In this document: one piece after another, positions 1-11,370 of the stretch
How positions within the stretch are numbered: the first letter of the stretch is position 1
How the letters are laid out: every line of letters starts with the position of its first letter
NCBI GenBank assembly: GCA_024364735.1
Contig: JAGFNQ010008797.1
Span: 320,595-384,594, forward strand
DNA: 64,000 bases
Source of the DNA: Boesenbergia rotunda
Lineage: Eukaryota > Streptophyta > Magnoliopsida > Zingiberales > Zingiberaceae
Direction of reading: 5' to 3'
Made by a program: the position numbers and the translations under genes
Notes under the pieces: generated by a model
The model's input: the letters and a program-made list of their open reading frames with translations, nothing else
The model's database searches: none
What the model was told of the DNA's origin: nothing

Positions 1-2214
1 AGGTTTGAGGGGCGAATGGTCGGGGTGGGTGCGGTTTCCACCGTCGGTCCGCGTAAATGGTAAATGTTTCAATTTTAAAAATATAAAAATATGCTTCATA
101 TATTTAAAAATATTATTATTTTCATACTATGCTAGATGTATATAAAATTTTATTCTAAATTATTATAATAAAAAATAATTTAATACCATAGTTTAAGTCA
201 AAGCTTCTACAACACGTAACAATTTTTATCATAATTATTACATATTATAAAATTTGTTAATAATTTTGATCAAAATTATTATACGTGTAATAATTTCGAT
301 GAAAATATTATTATAATAGTATTAAAGCGAATTTAATCATGTTAAAAAAATTAATTAAGTTGGATCAATTTTGATCAAAATTAAATAAAATATTTGCTAT
401 AATAGTATTTCATGTTTAGCCATTTTGATGAAGTAAAAGTAATTTTACTTTGTATTATAAAAAGTTTACTTAAAATTGTGATAAAGATGTTATAATAAGA
501 GTGTTTTTAAGATAAAAAAAAAGATGAGATATTATTTTAATATCTTTTAAAATTATGATATCCTATTCATGATAATAAAAAATAAAAAATATATATTTAT
601 TTAGTTGGTCTAAAATAGATAAAAACTAGTTGAATGATCCATCACATTTAAGATTTTTTTTTAAAAAAAACCGTACAAGTAATCCTTCTTTACTAAGTGT
701 TAAATGGATACTCTATTTTTTTTATTTATAATAGAGGGTTTTGAGTTTCTATTTTTAGAATTTTACTTGGTTGTAATGAGTTTTAAATTTCACTATTTAT
801 GATAAGTACTTATTCAGTTTTTAAAGTTTTTTTTTTTTTTTTGAAGTCTATGTCGTCAATGTCATTCTTGGATCCCTCCCCAGGGCACCATATACAAAAT
901 TTCAAAAAAAAAAATTAAAAAAAATGTTGTTCTGAGGACATCATATTAATACCCACTATTTCATCAAAAGTATAGATTTACATTTCACATACGCACTATA
1001 TTAAGAAAAAATTATCCTAAATTCTCTGTATGTAAATTTAACTCTCTCCTCAGTCCCTGCATCAGAAAAAATTTATTTCAATTCCTTACATGTAAAATTT
1101 TATTTATTTCAACTACAAATTCACCTAATTACCCTCAATTTTTTTAGGTACAAATATTTTGAAATAAAATATAATTCCTCCCAAAATCAGTATCATTTAA
1201 CTAAAATTTAGTATATTTTCTATCAAATTGAGTACAACTCAATTGATTAATCTTAAACTAATTGATTGGTATGAACTCCTAATCAATTGATTAAACAAAA
1301 AAAAAGAGTTATGCTCAATTTGATAGAAAATATACTAAATTCTAATTTAAATGTGCTAAATTTAGGAAAAATGATATTTACTTTTAGACTTTTTGTACCT
1401 ATAAAAAATAAGGATGATATTCTTTCATGACAAATACAACTAATTGATTATCGATCAATTTCTAATCAATCGAAGCTCCTCAATTGATTGGAGTAGCTCA
1501 AATTAATTATAAGTCGCCCCGATCTATTCTCGATCAACTGAGTTTGAAAAAGAATTGATTCTCAATCAACTATGTTTGAAAAAGAATCGTACTCAATTTA
1601 ATAAAAAATATACTAGATTTTAGTTAAATGATACTGAATTTAGAAGGAATGATACTTTATTTTGGACATTTTGTACTTAAAAATAATGAGTGCAATTAAG
1701 TAAATCAGTATGTATTAGGGAGTTGAAACAAACAAAATTTTACATACAGAGAGTGGAAATAAACTTTTTCTGACATAGGGACTGATACCAAAGTTTAAGA
1801 TTTAAATGGGGATTTAAAGACAATTTACAGATATATTAACATCTTCATTCTTTTTTATTTATTTTAATAAACACTTATTATTTGTGGGTCATGTTGTCCA
1901 CCCATTCATCTTTATTCTTATTTTATATTAAATAAATATAATTTCAATTTTATTTTTACAATTTAAATTATTATTATTTAAAATAAATATTATTATTATT
2001 TTTAAATATATTTATTATGTAAAATAATTTTTTCCTTATTTTACTAGAGTCATTTATTTAAAATTTAAATATTATGATAAATTTGAAATGAAAGAGTAGA
2101 ACATATAAAAAAATCACACTCACATAAAATTAAAAAATAATATATAAATTAAACGTAAAGAGAAACTATAAAATACTAATTCAAAAATTGTTATTGTATT
2201 GTGATCAAATATAT
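1..2214. other. AT-rich intergenic DNA without a gene
   Basis: The stretch is strongly AT-rich, with long A and T runs and no reading frame of coding character on either strand. The only structure I can support is the foldback repeat listed separately (about 1010-1800). The first 60 bases are GC-richer than the rest and could be the edge of a different repeat, but nothing in them is diagnostic. Confidence 0.6.
1010..1800. repeat. Foldback (long inverted repeat), MITE-like
   Basis: The left arm (about 1020-1260) reappears inverted on the right. The phrase around CAGTCCCTGCATCAGAAAAA near 1060 returns as its reverse complement near 1770. The phrase around TTTAGTATATTTTCTATCAA near 1205 returns inverted near 1325 and again near 1600. 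The right side therefore holds two direct copies of part of the arm, which suggests a foldback element with an internal duplication. No coding sequence is seen inside, and exact ends and target-site duplication were not determined. Confidence 0.55.
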
Positions 2215-2491
2215 TCAACTAAGTCGGCATGAAGTTGGTGATACACATAACTATCACGTAGTTCGAAATTTATCCAGAGATAATTATGAAATCCTCGGTT
2301 TGAGCCTTGAACAGGTTGTGTGGATTCGTTACCTTCATCATTGTACCAATTTGTCACGTGACCTCACTCATCTTTAGCAATCATGTTGTGCAAAATAATG
2401 TATGTTAACATAATATGTTTTAACTTTTTTTCTGTACCAATAACAAGTTGGACCTCTGACAATTGCCCATCGAACTTGGAGCACTCCAAAT
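2215..2491 (-). pseudogene. PIF/Harbinger transposase, C-terminal remnant
   Basis: On the minus strand one frame reads FGVLQVRWAIVRGP and, after a frameshift, the next reads IILHNMIAKDE. Both are hallmarks of the C-terminal part of PIF/Harbinger DDE transposases and their domesticated plant relatives (ALP1-like). Further downstream a frame reads QLHADL, matching the end of the family just before the usual EHIW. The N-terminal and catalytic parts are absent because a CACTA terminus begins immediately beyond 2491. It is a fragment broken by at least one frameshift, with no start codon, and is not functional. Confidence 0.72.
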
Positions 2492-3199
2492 CACTACAAG
2501 AAAAATGGTCTTTAACAACATCACAAAGATAATCATTTTTGTCTAAATCATTGTTAATTTTGCAAAAGATAATAATTTTTGACAAAATCATTGTCTATTA
2601 ACAAACACATAAGACCAAAGACAACGATTTTACACTATTCGTTGTTGTTAACACAACGATTTTTAATCAACAAAGCATTTCACAACGGTTTTTCAAATTG
2701 TTGTCTTTCAGTGAGTTATTTTTATCTTAACAACGATTAGGACAACGGTTAAATGAATCGTTATCAATGAGAAAAATTTCACAACGCTTGGAATAACAGT
2801 GCATAAAACTGCTGTCATTTTGATAATAAAATAACAGTTTTAAACCATTGTAAATGAAATTATAATTGTTATATTTTTCCCCATCTCAAAACTCGTGCAT
2901 TGGGAAACATAAAATAATAAAAGATAAAAAACCTTAACCTTAATCTATTCAATGTTCTGTGCACAACGATCACCCTCCGCCTCCATCGGTTGCTTTCTCT
3001 CCCCCTCTCACTTTGTTGGATCAATGATGGAAGAAGGAGAAGAGGAAGAGAGATTAGGAACTTATTTGCTCGGTGAAACGAAAAGCTTCTCGGATCAATT
3101 TTTATTATTCTTTGCTCCTTTGTTTTTATTGGATTCAATAATATGGATGCAGGAAATTTTTCGTCATCTTCTATTTCAACAATTTTGGCATGTGACTCA
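2492..3199 (+). mobile_element. CACTA transposon, 5' terminal part
   Basis: The terminus CACTACAAGAAAAATG starts at 2492 and is the canonical end of plant CACTA (En/Spm) elements. The next roughly 350 bases carry repeated subterminal motifs of the form ACAACGATTT/ACAACGGTTT in both orientations, typical of transposase-binding subterminal repeats. The three bases before it are AAT. After a GC-richer stretch (2950-3199) the element is interrupted at 3200 by LTR element A, and the sequence resumes at 16021-16052 before element E. No 3' terminus is visible in this window. I do not see a TNP2-like transposase. Confidence 0.72.
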
Positions 3200-3748
3200 T
3201 GTTGAGACAATCTGTGGTTCGGAGTGACCAAGTGTTTTGATGTTTGGGCAAAGGGTTTAAGTTAGGTTTACCCTTGTTATCTCATGTGTATGTTGAGTGT
3301 GCAGGATTGACAGGTTACACATATGGACTTGACTGGACGGCCTCAGTACGGTGAAGGGTGGCATGGAGGCAAGCTGGAGGCTTGCGTGCGCATCCGAGGG
3401 ACCTTGGAGAGCAGGGACGATGAGCTGATGGGCATGGACTTCGAGGCATGCATGAAGGATGGCATGAAGGCAAGTTAGAGGCTTGCGTGCATCCGAGGGA
3501 CGGGAGCCGAAGATGAAGAGGGCGCGAAGGCAACAGTCGAGGATGCGGAGGAGGAGTCAGTCGAGTCGTGAGGGTACGAGTGTTGTGTGATTGTACTCGG
3601 GAAAGTCCTAGGAGTGCTGAGAGAAGTGTACTCGAGAAGGGAAACCCTAGGTGTGTGGGGCAGTCGACTGGTAAAACTCACAGAAAGGGTTCTGGCCAGG
3701 GACTAGTCGACTGCTCTGGGAGCAGTCGACTGGTAGGTGGCTGGTGAG
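3200..3748 (+). repeat. 5' LTR of element A, first part
   Basis: Begins TGTTGAGACAATC and matches 14993-15540, the 3' LTR of the same element. It holds two copies of the roughly 100-bp unit built around GCAAGCTGGAGGCTTGC, then the paired CAGTCGACTG palindromes near 3700-3735. It stops at the insertion of element B after GTGAG (3744-3748). Confidence 0.9.
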
Positions 3749-4589
3749 TGTTGGAGACGAGATGGCTATAGAGGGGGGGGTGAATATAGCCAGACACTTA
3801 AATCGCCCCCTCCTTTTAAAACTCTCTTCCTGTGATCAGATTAGTAGCAGCGGAAACAAAATACAACAGGAAGAATAAAACGGAGAAAGGAATCACAAAC
3901 CAAACAAACGCTAAGACGAAGATGTACAAGGTTCGGGGATAACTTGCCCCTACTCCTTGGCGTGCCCATAAGGTGGGCGATCCCTTGATCGTCGGCAGAT
4001 CAAGCCCCGGTGAACCCGGATAAGATAAAGCCTCCTTCTCGGTGGAGAAACCTCTCCACAGATCTCACGGATGATATAACTTGAGTACAGGAGATCACAC
4101 AAGAAGGAACACTCACAAAGCCCTCACAGGAATGCAACAAGATCGCTTAAGCACAAAGCAACAGAGAGCACGAACACAGCCCAGCCAAACTTCACAAGTT
4201 TCTGTCTTGTTCGCCCCTGCTTCCAGCTTCGCCACTTAAGCTCTGCTCAGCATCACAAGCTTCATCAGCATCCACTGAGCCAGCCTGAACCCACTGACCT
4301 CCCTGAGCACTCAGTCCACTGAAGACCTCCTCTCCAGCTGAGCCTCTGTCAGTCGCCAGCTGCGTCAGTTGCCCGTTGAAACCTGAGAACGAGAAACAGC
4401 CAAACATGCTCAACGGAAAGCCTCCCATTGACCCTCCTTGAGTGTTTGAATCACCTGCTATCACCTGCACACTCCAACAGAGGCTTAGCAATGCATATCA
4501 AAACATATCAGCAGTGTATCAGAGAATCGGCAGTGAAAACAGACGCGATCAGAGCTTCTGACAGCATATTTGAATTAAAGTTCTGCGCC

Positions 4590-4815
4590 TGATCGGTCAC
4601 TAGACCGATCCAGTAGTCTTCTGCACACTCCTGATTGGTCCCCAGACCAATCAGGCTCCTGCCTGATCGGTCACCAGACCGATCAGGAGCTGTGCAGTGA
4701 GTGAAACACACACTCCCTGATCGGTCACCAGACCGATTAGACATCGCTGGATCGGTCACCAGACTGATCCACGAAGGAGCAGCGTGCCAACACCCTGATC
4801 GGTCACCAGACCGAT
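4590..4815. repeat. Palindrome array in the 3' LTR of B
   Basis: Several spaced copies of a near-perfect 24-bp palindrome: stem CTGATCGGTC, loop ACCA, stem GACCGATCAG. Some copies vary (for example GATTGGTCC...AGACCAATC), with changes on both arms that keep the pairing. The matching array in the 5' LTR (9700-10145) has more copies. Confidence 0.85.
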
Positions 4816-4864
4816 CCAGGGACGCAGACTTAGCCTTCCAAGCTAGGATTTCATTCACCTTAGC

Positions 4865-5400
4865 CCTCCAAGCTAAGGATTTTTCAATCTAACTCTCCAA
4901 GTTGAGAATTTGCACCTAACCCTCCAAGTTAGGACTTTTCACCTAGCCCTCCAAGCTAGGACTTTTCACCCAACCCCTCCGAGTTAGACCTTCATCCAAC
5001 CTAGCCCTCCAAGCTAGGCACCTGACCTTCCAAGCCAGGACTTTTTCACCTAACTCTCCAAGATGGGACTTTTCACCTAACCCTCCAAGTTAGGACTTTT
5101 CACCTAGCCCTTCAAGCTAGGACTTTTCACCTAGCCCTCCAAGCTAGGACTTTTCACCCACCTCTTCCGAATTAGGACTTTTCAACACCTGGCTTCACTC
5201 ACCAGGACCCGACTTCACTCACCGGGATTTCCAACACCTGGCTTCACTCACCAGGACTCGGCTTCACTCACCGGGATTTCCATCACCTGGCTTCACTCAC
5301 CAGGACCTGGCTTCACTCACCGGGATTTCAACCTAGCTTCACAAGCTAGGACCTGGCTTCACTCACCAGGGTTTCATGCCCAGTCCCCCACCAGGACTTT
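4865..5400. repeat. Short hairpin tandem array in the 3' LTR of B
   Basis: Tandem units of about 27-30 bp of the form CTAGCCCTCCAAGCTAG + GACTTTTCAC, alternating with CTAACCCTCCAAGTTAG and then CTGGCTTCACTCACCAG. Each unit is a small inverted repeat of 4-6 bp arms. The arm sequence changes between units, but the two arms of one unit still pair. Confidence 0.85.
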
Positions 5401-5474
5401 AACCCAAATTCACTCAACCAAACTTAAATCATTGTCAAACATCAAAACAACAACCGGGCCAGACTGCATCAACA

Positions 5475-7557
5475 ATCTCCCCCTTTTTGTTGTTTGACAA
5501 CCTGATTTAAGTTTAGGTATCAATCAATTGAAGTTCGTTCAATTCTTATAAGGGAATCATGATCCTCCCCCTATAATAACCATAAACTTAATCAGTCATT
5601 TTCTCCCCCTTTGTCAAACATCGAAAAGGGTATGGTTATTAAGTTTGAACATACCTCCCCCTCAAACACGGGTCTCTCCCCAAATCCAAAATGATCAAGG
5701 TTAAGTTTTGAATTGCACATGAAAACATATACAAAATTATATCATGGTCAAACATGTATATGTTTCATATGACAAGTAAGTCAAAGGATGATTTTGGAAT
5801 TGCATATGAGATGCATATACCATAAATGTATCATGGCAACAATGTATATGCATCATATGACAACAATTATCGCAGTTCCATCAGACTGATGATTGATACA
5901 GAAAAATTTCTGATTTATCTATGAACGATCAATTTTCAGAAAAAAAATCTGTAATTCTGATTCGTTCAAGATCGGACTGCATTAACACTTGGACTTCCAT
6001 GTGAAGGCATATACAGAAGTATATCATGGTCAAATACGTATATGCTTCATAGGACGAGTAAGGAATGCAACTGTATCTGAAACATAGTCCTGATTGGTCT
6101 CCGTGACCAACCAGGTCTGTTGATTACGTGATACAGAAGGATATCTGATTAGTCTAGGGAGCGATCAGATTTCAGAAAAATTTCGGAAACTCTGATACGT
6201 TCCTGATCAGACTGCATTAACAATTTACATCCCATAATAGGAGAGAGGACTCTATTGATATTCGTCATTTCAGAAAAATTTCCAAAACACGACATTAAGA
6301 ACAAGAGTCATGACTCAACAAACTCTTTCTTATGAATTCGAACATTCCAACATAGGTTTGTATCAAATCACTATTAAGTACCAGGTTTGTACCACTTGAA
6401 CAAATGTGCTTCAATTGTCACTAGTTTGTATCAGATTTGTTAGGAGTATGATCATTAAACTGATACAATTCGATGAGAAGAGATTGGCTTGAGGAGGTTT
6501 TGGATCAATTTGGAACGATCTGGGAGTTCCTTGATCAGAGTTGGTCTGATCGGTCACCAGACCGATCAGAAGCATCCCTGATCGGTCGGTGGACCGATCA
6601 GGGATGATACAGAATGGTTTCTGAAACTGATCAGTTTCAGAAGCAAGTTCGTTTCAACACTTAATCACTCTAATCCCTAATACAATCAGATTTACTCCCT
6701 AAATAAGTCCCATTAACCATAAATTATTTAATCAAAACAAGCAATCTGATTTGGGTCTCTTAACTAAGCTTTATTTCATATCAAGGATTAAGAATTTCCA
6801 TGGATTAAAGCAAACAATCCAAAAACAGATTTATATCAAAGCATCATCAATATGTTCTAAGCATGATCATGTTTATTCCAAGAAGTTTTGAAAATCCAAT
6901 CTACACTTAAGTACTGATACCTTAGTGATCCAATTAATATTAGGCATATGAATGACATTGGATTTGATATCAGTTAAGTGGGAAAAACAAACAAGTCATG
7001 GAACTTGAGTATTGACTTTTGAACCATCATAAAATACGTGAGCATGCTGTTATTAACCACACTTTTCATGTCATAGATAAATGTTAATAACACATACAGT
7101 AAATCATGGCATACTTGATCATGTTCACCAAACAAAATACCTTAAGAAAAATTTAAGCCTAAACTTTAAGTTCATGCTCTTTGTTTGGTGATGTCTTATT
7201 AGTACAAACTATGTGTTAATCCTTGTTCTTTAGCATGCATTTATGTTGTATAACATATACAAGAAAATCATGACATACTTGATCATGGAAGACCTTAAAT
7301 ACTAAAGTAGATTATACCATGACAAAGTACTTTAACACATGAATACCATAAAAATCACTAGCCAAGAGATCATATTGTCATAAGATCTAAAACAATGGAG
7401 CTCAAAGCATTTAATTCGAATTTTCCATAACCATCCATGTGAATGACAATTTTCCTTTGGTCATGGGTTTGGAGCACCAAATATCAACCTCCCATGTTGA
7501 TAGATGCTCCCCCTCAAATAATGCTTATACAATTCTAAAGATAGAGGTTTTAGGTAC
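5475..7557 (-). other. Non-coding 3' internal region of element B
   Basis: This region lies between the end of gag and the 3' LTR. No reading frame of note is present. It contains AT-rich DNA with repeated phrases such as ATGCATATACCATAAATGT, and two further copies of the GATCGGTC palindrome at about 6544-6605. Next to the LTR it has several pyrimidine-rich runs (CTCCCCCTTTTTG and similar at 5478, 5563, 5601 and 5655), which are purine tracts in element sense and resemble the multiple polypurine tracts reported for Sireviruses. Confidence 0.7.
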
Positions 7558-8805
7558 CTAAATTTTGGGACCTAAAGAACCTTCAATCAAAGACTTTGGC
7601 ACCCATGCCTTAGTCATTTTCTTTTTAACCCTAGGAACATTTGATGATCTAAAATGTGTTCTAGACATTAATGACACAAAGGTCGGTTCTTTAGGTCGGT
7701 AACCTATACCGGCCTTGTTGTAAACCGCCCTTTGGGAGTTTAAGATCATGTCTAGGGTTTTGGAGCTTGTTGAAAATTTTTCAAGAACAATCTTGAGATT
7801 TTCAATTTCACCCTTTAAGATCTTATTCTCATTCTCAAGGGATTCATTATGGAAGTCATTAATATCCTCAACCTTAGAGGATTTTAATTCTTTTACTTCT
7901 AACTTTAATGACTTAACCTTATTCTTAGATTTCTTTAACAATTTGGTTAAACATGCGATAGCTCTATAGCACTTATCTAACTCGGGAGAAATTACCTCTT
8001 CATCATCCGAAGATGATGAAGGCGCGGTTGAGGAGTCACTTGATTCATCACTCTCCTCCTTTGACTCTTGTAGTGCCACTAGAGCCACGTGACAGTGGAT
8101 GTCCTCCTCCTCCTTGTCAATCTTCTTCTTCCTTTTGTTTCCTGCCACAAAAGCAAACCCTTTCTCCTTGGGGCCTTGGTTAGAGATCTCATGTAGCTCC
8201 ATCTCACAAAATAAGTCCTCTAACTTAACAAAAGATAAGTCCTTGGAAACCTTGTAAGCATCCACCATGGATGACCACAAGGCATTCCTAGGAAATGATT
8301 TAAGGACATACCTCACTAGGTCTCGGTTTTCTACCTCTTCACCAATGGAGTGGAGACCATTCAATACTTCTTTGAATCGACAATGAAGCATACTTACATT
8401 TTCACTTTCTCCCATTGTCAAGTTCTGAAGTTGGCTGTGAAGGAGATCCTTCTTGGCAGTCCGGGTGTCTTGAGTTCCTTCATGGAGCTCAAGAAGTTTA
8501 TTCCATAGATCTTTGGCAGAGGTGAAGGGGCCAACCTTGATTAGCTGTTCTTTGGTCATCCTACATTGCAAGGTCACGACAGCTTTGGCATTTGCTTCCC
8601 CCTTCCGGATTTACTCAGGCGACCACTTGGAAAACTCAAGCTCCTTTCCTTCATTATCCTTTGGAAGGGAAAACCCCTCCTTGATAGTGAACCGCAAACT
8701 CATGTTTGTCTTTAAGTAAAACTCCATTCTTGACTTCCAATATGAAAAATCTGTGCCGTCAAAGAATGGAGGTCGGTTTGTGCTGTAGCCTTCTCTTCCA
8801 GCCAT
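7558..8805 (-). pseudogene. gag of element B (UBN2-type), broken by one stop
   Basis: Retrotransposon capsid protein, about 415 codons. The start MAGREGYSTNRPPFFDGTDF is typical of plant copia gag. A UBN2-type capsid region follows (AKDLWNKLLELHEGT, then LVRYVLKSFPRNALWSSMVDAYK). After it come a charged Ser/Asp/Glu-rich stretch, a coiled coil (ENKILKGEIENLKIVLEKF) and the Sirevirus-like LDMILNSQR...GIGY tail. One in-frame TAA at 8608-8610 follows FSKWSPE; otherwise the frame is open. The usual CCHC zinc knuckle between capsid and coiled coil is absent. No protease or pol follows. Confidence 0.85.
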
Positions 8806-8850
8806 CTTGCTGTAAGCTCTCGGATGTTAAGCCGTGAACAGAGCCCCAAG

Positions 8851-8863
8851 CTCTGATACCACT
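8851..8863 (-). other. Primer binding site of element B
   Basis: In element sense AGTGGTATCAGAG directly follows the 5' LTR end (CTCCAACA). It is complementary to the 3' end of plant initiator tRNA-Met, the usual primer of Ty1/copia elements. Confidence 0.88.
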
Positions 8864-9699
8864 TGTTGGAGACGAGATGGCTATAGAGGGGGGGTGAATA
8901 TAGCCAGACACTCAAATCGCCCCTCCTTTTAAAACTCTCTTCATGTGATCAGATTAGTAGCAGCGGAAACAAAATACAACAGGAAGAATAAAACGGAGAA
9001 AGGAATCACAAACCAAACAAACGCTAAGACGAAGATGTACATGGTTCGGGGATAACTTGCCCCTACTCCTTGGCGTGCCCGTAAGGTGGGCGATCCCTTG
9101 ATCGTCGGCAGATCAAGCCCTGGTGAACCCGGATAAGATAGAGCCTCCTTCTCGGTGGAGAAACCTCTCCACAGATCTCACGGATGATATAACTTGAGTA
9201 CAGGAGATCACACAAGAAGGAACACTCACAAAGCTCTCACAGGAATGCAACAAGATCGCTTAAGCACAAAGCAATAGAGAGCACGAACACAGCCCAGCCA
9301 AACTTCCCAAGTTTCTGTCTTGTTCGCCCCTTCTTCCAGCTTCGCCACTTAAGCTCTGCTCACCATCACAAGCTTCATCAGCATCCACTGAGCCAGCCTG
9401 AACCCACTGACCTCCCTGAGCACTCAGTCCACTGAAGACCTCCTCTCCAGCTGAGCCTCTGTCAGTCGCCAGCTGCGTCAGTTGCCCGTTGAAACCTGAG
9501 AACGAGAAACAGCCAAACCTGCTCAACGGAAAGCCTCCCATTGACCCTCCTTGAGTGTTTGAATCACCTGCTATCACCTGCACACTCTAACAGAGGCTTA
9601 GCAATGCATATCAAAACATATCAGCAGTGTATCAGAGAATCGGCAGTGAAAACAGACGCGATCAGAGCTTCTGACAGCGTATTTGAATTAAAGTTCTGC

Positions 9700-10145
9700 G
9701 CCTGATCGGTCACCAGACCGATCCAGCAGTCTTCTGCACACTCCTGATTGGTCCCCAGACCAATCAGGCTCCTGCCTGATCGGTCACCAGACCAATCAGG
9801 CTCCAGCCTGATCGGTCACAGACCAATCAGGCTGCTTCCAGACCGATCAGGAGTCATCCTGATCGGTGATAGTGAGAATCTTGCGACAAATGATCGTTCA
9901 CTAGACCGATCTGAGCAGTATCCCTGATCGGTCACCAGACCGATCAGGAGCAGATCAGCAGGGGAACTCAACTCACTGTTCGCTCCCTGATCGGTCACCA
10001 GACCGATCAGGAGCTGTGCAGTGAGTGAAACACACACTCCCTGATCGGTCACCAGACCGATCAGACATCGCTGGATCGGTCACCAGACCGATCCACGAAA
10101 GAGCAGCGTGCCAACACCCTGATCGATCACCAGACCGATCCAGGG
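9700..10145. repeat. Expanded palindrome array in the 5' LTR of B
   Basis: About ten copies of the CTGATCGGTC/GACCGATCAG palindrome, some degenerate, compared with roughly six in the other LTR. The difference shows that the array gained or lost units after or during replication. Confidence 0.85.
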
Positions 10146-10149
10146 ACGC

Positions 10150-10750
10150 AGACCTAACCTTCCAAGCTAGGATTTCATTCACCTTAGCCCTTCAAGCTAA
10201 GGATTTTTCAATCTAACTCTCCAAGTTGAGAATTTGCACCTAACCCTCCAAGTTAGGACTTTTCACCTAGCCCTCCAAGCTAGGACTTTTCACCTAGCCC
10301 TCCAAGCTAGGACTTTTCACCCAACCCCTCCGAGTTAGACCTTCATCCAACCTAGCCCTCCAAGCTAGGCACCTGACCCTCTAAGCCAGGACTTTTTCAC
10401 CTAACTCTCCAAGATGGGACTTTTCACCTAACCCTCCAAGTTAGGACTTTTCACCTAGCCCTCCAAGCTAGGACTTTTCACCTAGCCCTCTAAGCTAGGA
10501 CTTTTCACCCACCTCTTCCGAATTAGGACTTTTCACCAGGACCCGGCTTCACTCACCAGGACCCGGCTTCACTCACCGGGATTTCCAACACCTGGCTTCA
10601 CTCACCAGGACCCGGCTTCAGTCACCGGGATTTTCATCACCTGGCTTCACTCACCAGGACCCGGCTTCACTCACCGGGATTTCAACCTAGCTTCAAAAGC
10701 TAGGACCTGGCTTCACTCACCAGGGTTTCATGCCCAGTCCCCGACCAGGA
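10150..10750. repeat. Short hairpin tandem array in the 5' LTR of B
   Basis: Same architecture as 4865-5400: CTAGCCCTCCAAGCTAG-type units, followed by CTGGCTTCACTCACCAG and CCGGCTTCACTCACCGG units. The last pair shows both arms changing together (CTGG/CCAG and CCGG/CCGG). Confidence 0.85.
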
Positions 10751-10828
10751 CTTTAACCCAAATTCGCTCAACCAAACTTAAATCATTGTCAAACACCAAA
10801 ACAACAACCGGGCCAGACTGCATCAACA

Positions 10829-11296
10829 GTGAGTTGGCTGAGAATTTGAACGTTAGGGTGCAACGGTCGAATTTCAGTGGCACCAGTCGACTGCCCTGAG
10901 AGCAGTCGACTGGTGGCGAGGGTTTCAGCCCGAGTCCTATTTAAAGCGGACTTCGTGGTGGCTGAGATTCTTGACGAAACTCGCTTGGGTAAAGTGAGTT
11001 AGTAGTCTTTTGTGCCCAAATATTGTCAAAGTGATTGTGGCGAGGTTTCTCCACCCACAAGGAGCGACGAGGGCTAGCCGGAGGTTATCCAGGGAGTGAT
11101 CCACCGACGGATTCTTGGATTAGTCACCCGTCCGGGGTGGATACCAAGTAAATCTTCCATGTTAGCATTGGTTAGTTTTTGTTCTCTATTGTTAGTTTAT
11201 TTTTATTGTATATTCCGCTGTGCAACTAACAACGTAGGTGAAAAGTATTCGACAAATCGCTATTCACCCCCTCTGGCGAACACATTCGATCTATCA
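10829..11296 (+). repeat. 5' LTR of element A, second part
   Basis: Resumes at the duplicated GTGAG and matches 15545-16015. It includes the CAGTCGACTG pair (10886-10913), the TATTTAAA box and the TATTCACCCCCTCT tract, and ends GATCTATCA. Confidence 0.9.
10938..10945 (+). promoter_or_regulatory. TATA box in 5' LTR of A
   Basis: TATTTAAA about 25 bp downstream of the second CAGTCGACTG palindrome. The same arrangement occurs in the 3' LTR at 15656-15663. It is the likely RNA polymerase II start region of the element. Confidence 0.55.
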
Positions 11297-11311
11297 ATTA
11301 GTATCAGAGCG
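11297..11311 (+). other. Primer binding site of element A
   Basis: ATTAGTATCAGAGCG follows the LTR end. It is the tRNA-iMet complement with one G-to-A change relative to TGGTATCAGAGC. Confidence 0.8.
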
Positions 11312-11370
11312 AAGGACCGCTCTTGATTGGACTAATCGCCGAGGGAGCACACGCTAGAGTAAGAAGAACC

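Larger units (their letters stand above)
3749..5474 (-). repeat. 3' LTR of element B
   Basis: In element sense it starts TGTTGATGCAG (right end of this interval) and ends CTCCAACA (left end). It carries the conserved poly-G tract near 3772-3780, the CTGATCGGTC/GACCGATCAG palindromes, and a long array of CTAGC...GCTAG hairpin units. It is homologous throughout to 8864-10828. Confidence 0.9.
3749..10828 (-). mobile_element. LTR retrotransposon B (Ty1/copia, Sirevirus-like, gag only), nested in A
   Basis: A minus-strand element inserted in the 5' LTR of A, flanked by GTGAG on both sides (3744-3748 and 10829-10833). In element orientation the 5' LTR is 8864-10828 and the 3' LTR 3749-5474, with termini TGTTGATGC and CTCCAACA. 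A tRNA-iMet primer site adjoins the 5' LTR and a purine-rich tract (AAAAAGGGGGAGATT in element sense) adjoins the 3' LTR. The internal region (5475-8863) holds one broken gag and about 2 kb of non-coding DNA, with no pol. The LTRs differ in length (1726 and 1965 bp), mainly because the palindrome array is longer in the right copy. Confidence 0.92.
8864..10828 (-). repeat. 5' LTR of element B
   Basis: Homologous to 3749-5474 but about 240 bp longer, chiefly through an expanded palindrome array. It ends CATCAACA next to the GTGAG duplication. Its poly-G tract is near 8887. Confidence 0.9.

Noticed and set aside
4508..4892. Frames encoding repeated DRSGDRSG peptides
   Set aside because: They are translations of the GATCGGTC palindrome array in the LTR of B, present in several frames and in both LTRs.
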